DNA from: Oscillospiraceae bacterium
Lineage (GTDB): Bacteria > Bacillota > Clostridia > Oscillospirales > Ruminococcaceae
Direction: 5' to 3'
DNA length: 64,000 nucleotides
NCBI GenBank assembly: GCA_017550285.1
Contig: JAFZPP010000047.1
Location: 57,209-121,208 of the forward strand
Shown: one piece after another, positions 8,832 through 15,815 of the stretch
Layout: each line of letters starts with the position of its first letter
How positions within the stretch are numbered: the first letter of the stretch is position 1
Program-made: the position numbers and the translations under genes
Notes under the pieces: model-generated
Database searches by the model: none
Seen by the model: the letters and a program-made list of their open reading frames with translations, nothing else
Told to the model about the DNA's origin: nothing

Positions 8832-8975
8832 TCAGGATTTTGCCTGCGGCTTTTTCCCGAGCAGTTCATCCCAAGTGATATTTTCGCCGGAAAGCGTATT
8901 GCTGACATAGAAGAGCAGGATTGTCTGCGCATCCTCAACGGAGATTTCGCTGTCGCCGTTGACATCGACTGCCTG
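8832..8975 (-). pseudogene. Second half of a dockerin, orphaned
   Basis: In a frame different from the SNF2 gene, the minus strand reads VDVNGDSEISVEDAQTILLF, then YVSNTLSGENITWDELLG and a stop at 8832. This is the second Ca-binding loop and helix of a dockerin plus the Trp-containing tail that also ends the dockerins at about 48300 and 63110. The first loop and the whole enzyme are missing; upstream lies the SNF2 stop (8984-8986). It is the remains of a cellulosomal gene whose body was replaced or deleted. Confidence 0.75.
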
Positions 8976-8983
8976 TATGATGC

Positions 8984-11128
8984 TTATTGACGTTTTGCAT
9001 TGATGCGTTCGATCTCTTCCTGAATGATATTTCCGAGGGTACGCTCGTCGATTTCCCTGCTTTCATCTGCCGCTTCGGATTTGTCGGCGAATGCATCGAA
9101 AACCGCCTGTTTATCCTCCAGCAGCGAAATGATTTTTTCATCGACGGAATCTTCGCAGAGCAGCCGGTAAACGAGTACATTACGCGTCTGCCCCATTCTG
9201 TATGCGCGGGAGATCGCCTGATTTTCCGCAGAAGGTTTCAGCTGCGGCTCACAGAGAATGACCACGCTTGCCGCCTGCATATTGAGACCTGTTCCGCCGG
9301 ACTGAATCTGTGCCGGCAATACGGTACCGGAGGGCGCCTGATTGAATTCGTCAATGATCTCCTGTCTGCGCTCCGGCGATACGGCGCCGCTGATCGGATT
9401 GACGCACCGGTTTCCGAGCAGATCTGCGATTTTCCGGATCGTATCGAGGAAATAGGAAAAGACAAGCACCTTGCGCCCGTCCGCTTCTGCTTCCTCGATG
9501 AGCTCAAGCAGACGCGCCGCTTTCGAGGAATCGCTGAGGTCGGGCATATTCCATGATACCTGTCGGGATGCGGCGAAATTGCCGGAGAGCACCGCCTGCT
9601 CATAAGCCGCTTCCTCCTGCTGGTTCATGGTGCACCATTCCCTGCTCTGAATGAGGTCCGGCAGCTCGGTCAGGACATCCTCGCGCTTTCTGCGGTAGTA
9701 GACAGGCGCAACGGTTTTCCGGAAGAGCGGTGCCGAGGACATGAAGGTCATGTCATGCAGGCGCGCACCGATCTGCGGCTGTAAAATGCTGATCAGCGAG
9801 ACCATTTCCTCCGCCTTGTTTTCGAGCGCGGTGCCGGTCATGAAGAGCAGACGGTCCGCATGTGTGCAGAGTGCCCTGACATTTTTGGTTCGCTTTGCCT
9901 CCGGATTTTTGATGTAATGCGCTTCGTCCACGACGAGCATCGAAAACCGGAATGCTTCCGGCAGATCGCAGTATGCCGCTGTTTCATATGTCGTGACGGC
10001 GACGCCGCCGGTCTGCTGCCAAGTCAGGAATGCATCTTTTCTGGAGCTGCCGTGTATTTTGATGACGCTGAGCCGGCTCATTTTCCGAATCTCTCTGCAC
10101 CAGTTCGTGATGACGCTCGCAGGGCATACGACCAGAAAATGCGATGCGCCGGTATTTTTGAGCGAGACCATTGCAGCAATCGCCTGAACGGTTTTGCCCA
10201 GTCCCATTTCGTCGCCGAGCAGCACGCGCCCCTGATGCAGAATATAGCGCACGCCCCATTCCTGATATCTTCGCAGCTCGCAGAGCAGACCGTCTGGGAA
10301 ATAGCATTCATCCTGAATTTCACGGGCAAGCTCCTCCGGCAGACCGTACAATGCATCGTCATTGCCGAGCAGACCCGGATTGATTTCCTCGAGCACATTG
10401 AAATACGGCACCGGATTTGCGGTAAAATCATTCCATGCATCGGTTTCCGTGCAGCTCTGCGCAGCCTGAAATGCAGCGAGCAGCGACGCGGATTCCGTGC
10501 CGTAAGCGTCGATTTTAAGCTCTGTCAGGCGGCAGAAGCCTTCCATTGCCTTCTGCCGTTTTTCTTTGGATGCAAACATCCATGTGATCGTTCCGTGGAC
10601 GGGTTCGAGATCGGCAAGTGCCGCCGTAATATCCCTGCGGTTGATATCTGCAAGCTGTTTTGCAAGACCCGCAAGCGGCTTGATCTGCTGAAAGCGGCAG
10701 ATTGCAGCGATCAGATCGGATGCCTCCTGCGAGCGGTCATCCGCGCTGAGGCGAATCTTGCAGCCCTGACCTGCCTGCGCCGCCATTTCATCGGCGATGC
10801 GCTTGATCGAGCGCGCGGCATCCTCACTGACGCCGTAAACCGAAGCGAGCGCATGGACAGGCGCCGGAACAATATCTGCGATTGTCGCGTATCCTCCTTC
10901 GCGCAGCGCCTTGACGCGGAAGGCGCGTTTTTCTCTGTTATTGATCTCCTCGACCGGAATGTCGCGCAGAATCGTCATGACATTCTGTGCCGCAAGATGA
11001 TCGGAACACTGTTTGATGCTTTCACGGCAGGCTTGCAGCGCAGCCGGAACGGCATCGAGCTGACTGAGCGTGTCCCGATGTTCTTTCAGCAGCGCCTTTG
11101 CATCCTTTTTACTGAACGGTCTTGCCAT
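8984..11128 (-). CDS. SNF2-family DEAH helicase/translocase
   Basis: 714 residues. Start ATG 11128 (GGGAGG upstream) rather than the in-frame ATG 72 bases earlier. A 270-residue N-terminal region of unknown type includes a helix-hairpin-helix-like stretch (ATIADIVPAPVHALASVYGV). The RecA-like core follows: LGDEMGLGKTVQAI (motif I), VDEAHYIKN (II), FMTGTALENK (III), LVFSYF (IV), SGGTGLNMQAA (V) and ISRAYRMGQT (VI). It is an ATP-driven double-stranded DNA translocase. No restriction, phosphorothioation or DISARM-type genes lie beside it, so I would not call it a defence gene; the role is open. Confidence 0.9.
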   Translation of the reverse strand: MARPFSKKDAKALLKEHRDTLSQLDAVPAALQACRESIKQCSDHLAAQNVMTILRDIPVEEINNREKRAFRVKALREGGYATIADIVPAPVHALASVYGVSEDAARSIKRIADEMAAQAGQGCKIRLSADDRSQEASDLIAAICRFQQIKPLAGLAKQLADINRRDITAALADLEPVHGTITWMFASKEKRQKAMEGFCRLTELKIDAYGTESASLLAAFQAAQSCTETDAWNDFTANPVPYFNVLEEINPGLLGNDDALYGLPEELAREIQDECYFPDGLLCELRRYQEWGVRYILHQGRVLLGDEMGLGKTVQAIAAMVSLKNTGASHFLVVCPASVITNWCREIRKMSRLSVIKIHGSSRKDAFLTWQQTGGVAVTTYETAAYCDLPEAFRFSMLVVDEAHYIKNPEAKRTKNVRALCTHADRLLFMTGTALENKAEEMVSLISILQPQIGARLHDMTFMSSAPLFRKTVAPVYYRRKREDVLTELPDLIQSREWCTMNQQEEAAYEQAVLSGNFAASRQVSWNMPDLSDSSKAARLLELIEEAEADGRKVLVFSYFLDTIRKIADLLGNRCVNPISGAVSPERRQEIIDEFNQAPSGTVLPAQIQSGGTGLNMQAASVVILCEPQLKPSAENQAISRAYRMGQTRNVLVYRLLCEDSVDEKIISLLEDKQAVFDAFADKSEAADESREIDERTLGNIIQEEIERINAKRQ

Positions 11129-11171
11129 GAATCTGCCTCCCTGTTTCCGGCGTATACCGGATGTATACTTT

Positions 11172-11200
11172 ATTATACCATACCTGCATCGGAAATGCAA
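11172..11200 (-). promoter_or_regulatory. Promoter of the SNF2 gene
   Basis: Minus strand: TTGCAT (11195-11200), 17 bp, TATAAT (11172-11177). Confidence 0.75.
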
Positions 11201-11267
11201 GCCGGTTTCCGATCAATCGGAATGAACGGCTTTTCTGTTCCTGATAAACCGGAGTGACCGTTACAGC

Positions 11268-12347
11268 TTATTCCTCGATTCTGTCAAGAAAATCTCTGAT
11301 AATCTCTGCCGTCTCATCCGGACGCTGGTCATAGATGCAGTGGATTCCCGGCAGCAGCACCAGCTCGCAGTTCCCGATTTTGTCAAGATACGGCTGCAAT
11401 TCGGTATCACGGAGCTTTTGCAGCATTTCCATATCATATCCTGCTTCGGAAAAAACCGGTTGTTTCCTTCCCGTAAATTCACATTCGCGCTTGTCCCACG
11501 CAAGCATTTCATCTATTTCTTCTTTTGTCTGGAATCCCCAGCCTGCACAGATATAAACCTTCGGTACATCATTTGTTTTGATTGCACGGAACGCTGTATT
11601 GCAGATTTCATTTGCATGCTCCTCTTCATAGGCAAGCGCATCATTAAATCTATGGTGCAGATTCAGCGCTTCGGAATATTTGCGCTGTTCATCCGAATAA
11701 TTTATGCCGGGGATTTCAGACTTTAACAGCAATGACTTTGTAAGCCGAATCAGTCCCATATGACTTGCAGCAATCGCAGCCCGATTCAAAGCGGGACTGA
11801 CTTCGCCAAAGTCAGTATCATTGCTGAGCTGTGTGCCGTCCAGAAAAACGACGCCCTCTATTTCTTCCGGATATTTGCTGACCCAATATGTCGCATACGC
11901 ACCGCCCAGTGAATGCGGGAGCAGGATATACGGTGCTGCAATGCCTGCATTCTGCAAAGCCGTCCGGTAGTTGCTGATGACCGTATCAATATCCTGGGGT
12001 TCTTTTGTATCATCGCTGAGACCGTAGCCTGCGCGGTCCACAATGACAATCCGGTTTTCATCGGTAAAACTGTCCATCAGAAGTCCCGTTCTGACGCTGT
12101 AATCAACGATGCCCATACCGGACATTCCTACAAATGTATGTTTGCCGTTTTGATTTCCGAACTCATATACATTCAGTGCATATGTGCCGACAGAAACCGG
12201 ATGACAGTAGCCTGCTTCGGTTAACATCTGCTTTTCTTTTGCTGTCAGAATTTGATTGATGAGAAATGTGATTAACAGAAATACAATCAAAATACAGGCG
12301 ATGATCAAAAATGCTTTTCTGATTCTTTTTGACTTTTCAGATTTCAT
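11268..12347 (-). CDS. Membrane-anchored alpha/beta hydrolase
   Basis: 359 residues from ATG 12347 (GGAGGA seven bases upstream; an ATG 45 bases earlier has no such site). A basic N-terminus is followed by one membrane helix (AFLIIACILIVFLLITFLI, residues 13-31), then an alpha/beta hydrolase fold: DRAGYGLSD, nucleophile elbow in LLPHSLGGAY (Ser), FLDGTQLS after strand 6, and a late His in LPGIHCIYD. It probably faces outside as an esterase or lipase of unknown substrate. Stands alone under its own promoter. Confidence 0.85.
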   Translation of the reverse strand: MKSEKSKRIRKAFLIIACILIVFLLITFLINQILTAKEKQMLTEAGYCHPVSVGTYALNVYEFGNQNGKHTFVGMSGMGIVDYSVRTGLLMDSFTDENRIVIVDRAGYGLSDDTKEPQDIDTVISNYRTALQNAGIAAPYILLPHSLGGAYATYWVSKYPEEIEGVVFLDGTQLSNDTDFGEVSPALNRAAIAASHMGLIRLTKSLLLKSEIPGINYSDEQRKYSEALNLHHRFNDALAYEEEHANEICNTAFRAIKTNDVPKVYICAGWGFQTKEEIDEMLAWDKRECEFTGRKQPVFSEAGYDMEMLQKLRDTELQPYLDKIGNCELVLLPGIHCIYDQRPDETAEIIRDFLDRIEE

Positions 12348-12415
12348 TGATACATCCTCCGGATCCGCGCAAAAAGTCTGCCGGTTCATCAATTTTTGTG
12401 AAAATACTGGATTTT

Positions 12416-12444
12416 ATTATAACACAGCATTTCTGCGCTGTCAA
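12416..12444 (-). promoter_or_regulatory. Promoter of the alpha/beta hydrolase gene
   Basis: Minus strand: TTGACA (12439-12444), 17 bp, TATAAT (12416-12421); consensus in both boxes. Confidence 0.85.
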
Positions 12445-12446
12445 TA

Positions 12447-12491
12447 GAAAAGCCACAGTACCTCTGACGCTGTGTCAGAAATACTATGGCT
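12447..12491 (-). terminator. Terminator of the ECF/DUF1893 operon
   Basis: A long hairpin: AGCCATAGTA/TACTGTGGCT outer stem and CTGAC/GTCAG inner stem, followed on the minus strand by TTTTC. It ends the transcript from 13554. Confidence 0.75.
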
Positions 12492-12551
12492 GAAAGCATC
12501 CTTATCGGCGCTGCAAGTGCCGGCTGACCTTTTATTGTAATACGGCATAAG

Positions 12552-12977
12552 TCAGGATTCCTGTTTCCGGCGCAGCTCTGCGATTTTCTGACAGAGTGCG
12601 GCATAGCCCGCCTCGGCATCCTCGATTGCGGCGACTGTTTTCTCCATGGGGCAGATATCCGTGCCCTGCCGGTTGATGATTTTCTCCGTCCGTGTATTGC
12701 TGTCCGCCGTGATGCCGTGCTGCGTGAGATAATTGTATGCCGCCTCTGACATCACGTTTCCGAATACGGCTGTGATGCCGGCTTTCACGAACAGCATGGC
12801 TGCCGCCTTTCCGACGATCTGATCCGTAGCGGAATAGCCGCGCAGATTTCTGCCCTCTGCGATCATCTTCATCATCGGTGCAATGCCTTTGCTGTCGTCG
12901 GTGAGGATATCACCTTCTTTGCACAGACAGATCGAATGCCCTGCGAGATGCAGCTTTGCGATTTCAAGATCAGTCAT
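12552..12977 (-). CDS. DUF1893 protein (cytidine-deaminase-like fold)
   Basis: 141 residues. It matches DUF1893: short N-terminal strand LHLAGHSICLCKEGDILTDD, then GRNLRGYSATDQIVGKAAAM, then AGITAVFGNVMSEAAYNYL and a NRQGTDICPME signature. Family structures have a deaminase-like fold without an established activity. It overlaps the end of the ECF transporter gene by eight bases, so the two are translationally coupled. A role in salvage of the transporter's ligand is inference. The C-terminal 20 residues are a charged helix. Confidence 0.85.
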   Translation of the reverse strand: MTDLEIAKLHLAGHSICLCKEGDILTDDSKGIAPMMKMIAEGRNLRGYSATDQIVGKAAAMLFVKAGITAVFGNVMSEAAYNYLTQHGITADSNTRTEKIINRQGTDICPMEKTVAAIEDAEAGYAALCQKIAELRRKQES

Positions 12978-13554
12978 AGGCTTTGTCCCTCAGCAGCAGC
13001 GTCCGCAGTCCGATGATGATGAGCGGCACGAGCACCGCCTGTACGGCAAGACCTGCAAAGCCTGTTTTGATCTGTCCCCATATCATTGCAGGCGTGAACG
13101 GCGTCATGCGCTGTGTGACGGCGACCAGGCCGAGAAATCCCGCTCTGCCGCAGAGCTGCGCAAGGATCACAGCCGGAAATGCCCAGAGACCGTTTGCGGC
13201 GATCTTCTTTGTGAACAGACCGGAAACGAGCGCGAACACAGCCAGCTCTGCCATCATGAAGGGCAGCCTCGGCGCTGCCGGCATCGGATTGCCGAGTGCC
13301 GTTGTAATCAGGAAGCTGACGAGCGGGGAGAGTACGCCGACAGCGAGTCCCCATTTTGCACCGAGCAGGCAGCCGCCGATCAGGACCGGCAGATACATCG
13401 GGAGCCATTTCACGCCGCCGGGCTGTCCGAGCGCCAGATGCACAAGCTGCGGCAGGATGACTGCCAGTGCAATCAGCCCCGCAGAGACAAGCGTTTGATA
13501 GGTGATCTTTTTCCGGACAGACAGATTTCTCATCGTTAATGCGTGTTCAAACAT
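12970..13554 (-). CDS. ECF transporter S component
   Basis: 194 residues with six hydrophobic segments (ITYQTLVSAGLIALAVILPQ, MYLPVLIGGCLLGAKWGLAV, FMMAELAVFALVSGLF, ...) and the QPGGVKWLPMYLPVLIGG loop typical of the Gram-positive ECF S-component group. It would bind a micronutrient and work with the shared EcfA/A'/T module, which is not in this window. GGAGGAGG precedes the start. The transcript begins 150 nt upstream (13705-13733) and its leader contains a hairpin followed by a U-run, a possible attenuator. Ligand unknown. Confidence 0.85.
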   Translation of the reverse strand: MFEHALTMRNLSVRKKITYQTLVSAGLIALAVILPQLVHLALGQPGGVKWLPMYLPVLIGGCLLGAKWGLAVGVLSPLVSFLITTALGNPMPAAPRLPFMMAELAVFALVSGLFTKKIAANGLWAFPAVILAQLCGRAGFLGLVAVTQRMTPFTPAMIWGQIKTGFAGLAVQAVLVPLIIIGLRTLLLRDKAYD

Positions 13555-13604
13555 GGTTGTACCTCCTCCGACAGGCTTTCATATGATCCGGCATCACCGG
13601 ATGA

Positions 13605-13660
13605 TATGCTTGTGGATACAGAAAACAAAAATCCCGACGGATTCGCGGGAAAGAGTCGGA
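13605..13660 (-). promoter_or_regulatory. Possible attenuator in the leader of the ECF gene
   Basis: On the minus strand the leader contains TCCCG...CGGGA directly followed by TTTTTGTTTT, with an alternative pairing CCGAC...GTCGG overlapping it. Two mutually exclusive hairpins and a U-run are what a transcription attenuator or riboswitch platform looks like. I could not match the upstream part to THF, TPP, preQ1, cobalamin or purine aptamers. Confidence 0.4.
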
Positions 13661-13704
13661 ATTGTCTGTTTCAAAGCTGTTCAGAAACGCAGCCTGACAG
13701 GTTC

Positions 13705-13733
13705 ATTATAGCATATCGCAGAACCGATGTCAA
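13705..13733 (-). promoter_or_regulatory. Promoter of the ECF/DUF1893 operon
   Basis: Minus strand: TTGACA (13728-13733), 17 bp, TATAAT (13705-13710). Confidence 0.85.
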
Positions 13734-13778
13734 TATTCTGTGATGCAGCGCATATCTGATTTGTCTGCTGAGAGCCGC

Positions 13779-13807
13779 TTGACAGATGTCCCTGCGTGAT
13801 ATATAAT
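13779..13807 (+). promoter_or_regulatory. Promoter of the 13859 ABC transporter
   Basis: TTGACA (13779-13784), 17 bp, TATAAT (13802-13807); divergent from the ECF promoter, only 45 bp apart. Confidence 0.85.
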
Positions 13808-13858
13808 ATAACAAAGGCGGCGGGACAGCCGCCGAAGCATGATTTGGAGGTGTATGCC

Positions 13859-15724
13859 ATGCCGCCCGGCGGAAGGCTCGGTCCCGGATTTCTGACCGAA
13901 GAGGAAAAACACAATCAGCCGAAGGTCACAAAGGAGCTGCTCCTGCGTATTTATTCGTATCTGAAACCCTACCGGAAGCAGATGCTTCTGGTGCTGATTT
14001 CGATTCTCTGCTCGGCGATTCTGACGCTGATGCCGTCGGTGCTGACAGGCAAGATCATCGACGAAGGTCTGATTGCGAAGAATCTGCGCGCGCTCGTGCT
14101 GTTCATTCTGCTGTCATTCGGCGTGACGCTGCTTGCAAACCTGATCGGCATTCTCGAAAGCTATCTCAATACATGGATTGCGCAGCATATCACATATGAT
14201 ATGCGGAACAAAATGTACCGGCATCTGCAAACGATGTCGCAGCGCTTCTTCACAACGAACAATCAGGGCGATATCATCACGCGCATGACGAGCGATATTT
14301 CCGGCGTGCAGCAGATCATCACCGGTACGCTGACGAGCATTCTCTCCAATGCGATCACGCTGATTGTCGCGCTGGTGCTGATGTTCCGGCAGAACTGGAT
14401 TCTCGCGCTGGTCGGAATTGCGGTTGTGCCGCTGTTCACGATTCCGACGCGCAGTGCAGGCAAGCGCCGCTGGGCAATCACGAAGGATTCGCAGGCATGC
14501 AGCGACGAGATCAACGGCATTCTCAATGAAACGCTCTCCGTCAGCGGACAGCTTCTTGTCAAGCTGTTCGGCATGGAGGAGAAAGAGAATCAGCGGTATG
14601 AAGCGGTCAACAAGCGGATGATCGGACTGAATATCAAGGAGAGCATGGCGGGTCGCTGGTTCCGCATGGCGCTCAGCACGTTCACGAACATCGGACCGAT
14701 GCTGATTTATCTGATCGGCGGACTGATCATGATGCGTTATGATGAATCGGTGACGGTCGGACAGATTTCGGTACTGGTCGCGCTGCTCGGCAAGATGTAT
14801 ATGCCGGTCAATCAGCTTTTGAATATTCAGGTAGACTGGATTCGATCTATGGCGATGTTTACCCGTATTTTCGAGTATTACGACATGAAGCCGGAAATCG
14901 AAAACGCACCGGATGCGATCACGCCGGAAACGGTCAGGGGAGAGGTGGAATTCCGAAATGTCCGCTTCTATTATGATGCAGACCGTGAGATTCTGAAAAA
15001 CATCAGCTTCCGGCTGGAGCAGGGCAAGTGCATAGCGATTGTCGGACCGTCCGGCTCCGGCAAGAGTACGCTGATCAATCTGATTCCGCGGTTATATGAT
15101 GTCATTGACGGCAGCGTGCTGTTTGACGGCGAGGATGTCCGCCGGCTTGACCTTGGATTCCTGCGGGAAAACATCGGCATTGTCAGTCAGGAGACCTATC
15201 TGTTCAACGGTACAATCAGGGAGAATCTGCTCTATGCAAAGCCTGATGCAACCGAGGCGGAGCTGATTGAAGCGTGCCGGCAGGCGAATATTTATGATTT
15301 TGTCGAGAAGCAGGAGCAGGGACTGGATACGGTTGTCGGAAACCGCGGCTTGAAGCTCTCTGGCGGAGAGAAGCAGCGCATTTCGATTGCGCGGATTTTG
15401 CTGAAGGACCCTGCACTGCTGATTTTCGATGAAGCGACCTCAGCGCTGGATTCGATCTCGGAGCAGAAGATTCAGGATGCGATTGAGCCGCTGATTGCAT
15501 CGCGCACGGGCATTCTGATTGCGCACCGTCTGTCCACGGTGCTTGCCGCGGATGAGATTCTGGTAATCAAGGACGGCGAGATCGCCGAGCGCGGAACACA
15601 TCAGGAGCTTGTCCATGCCGGCGGCGTGTATACGCAGCTTTATGAGACACAGTTTCATAAGGCGGAACCGGATTCAGAACCGTCCGGCTTTGCATATTCC
15701 GAGGGTGAGAGCGCGGATGACTGA
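13859..15724 (+). CDS. ABC half-transporter (MsbA/LmrA type)
   Basis: 621 residues from ATG 13859 (GGAGG eight bases upstream). Six membrane helices in residues 35-325 (MLLVLISILCSAILTLMPSV, ALVLFILLSFGVTLLANLIG, ...), then an ATPase with GPSGSGKST, VSQETYLFN, LSGGEKQR, LLIFDEATSALD and IAHRLST. All catalytic motifs are intact, so a homodimer could be active. Multidrug or lipid export is usual for this group; the substrate is not evident from the neighbourhood. Confidence 0.9.
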   Translation: MPPGGRLGPGFLTEEEKHNQPKVTKELLLRIYSYLKPYRKQMLLVLISILCSAILTLMPSVLTGKIIDEGLIAKNLRALVLFILLSFGVTLLANLIGILESYLNTWIAQHITYDMRNKMYRHLQTMSQRFFTTNNQGDIITRMTSDISGVQQIITGTLTSILSNAITLIVALVLMFRQNWILALVGIAVVPLFTIPTRSAGKRRWAITKDSQACSDEINGILNETLSVSGQLLVKLFGMEEKENQRYEAVNKRMIGLNIKESMAGRWFRMALSTFTNIGPMLIYLIGGLIMMRYDESVTVGQISVLVALLGKMYMPVNQLLNIQVDWIRSMAMFTRIFEYYDMKPEIENAPDAITPETVRGEVEFRNVRFYYDADREILKNISFRLEQGKCIAIVGPSGSGKSTLINLIPRLYDVIDGSVLFDGEDVRRLDLGFLRENIGIVSQETYLFNGTIRENLLYAKPDATEAELIEACRQANIYDFVEKQEQGLDTVVGNRGLKLSGGEKQRISIARILLKDPALLIFDEATSALDSISEQKIQDAIEPLIASRTGILIAHRLSTVLAADEILVIKDGEIAERGTHQELVHAGGVYTQLYETQFHKAEPDSEPSGFAYSEGESADD

Positions 15725-15730
15725 TTGTCA

Positions 15731-15776
15731 AAAAAGAAAAATTGCCCCGAAGCATTTTGACACGCTTCGGGGCAAT
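15731..15776 (-). terminator. Terminator between convergent genes
   Basis: ATTGCCCCGAAGC (15741-15753) is perfectly complementary to GCTTCGGGGCAAT (15764-15776). The A-rich left flank gives a U-tract on the minus strand, so it chiefly ends the esterase gene; it may also stop the ABC gene. Confidence 0.85.
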
Positions 15777-15815
15777 ACATTTATTCATTCATCCGTCAAA
15801 GAAAACAGGCAGTGC

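Noticed and set aside
8984..11128. SNF2 gene as part of an antiphage defence system
   Set aside because: No methyltransferase, nuclease, phospholipase-D or phosphorothioation gene lies next to it; neighbours are a dockerin stump and a hydrolase.
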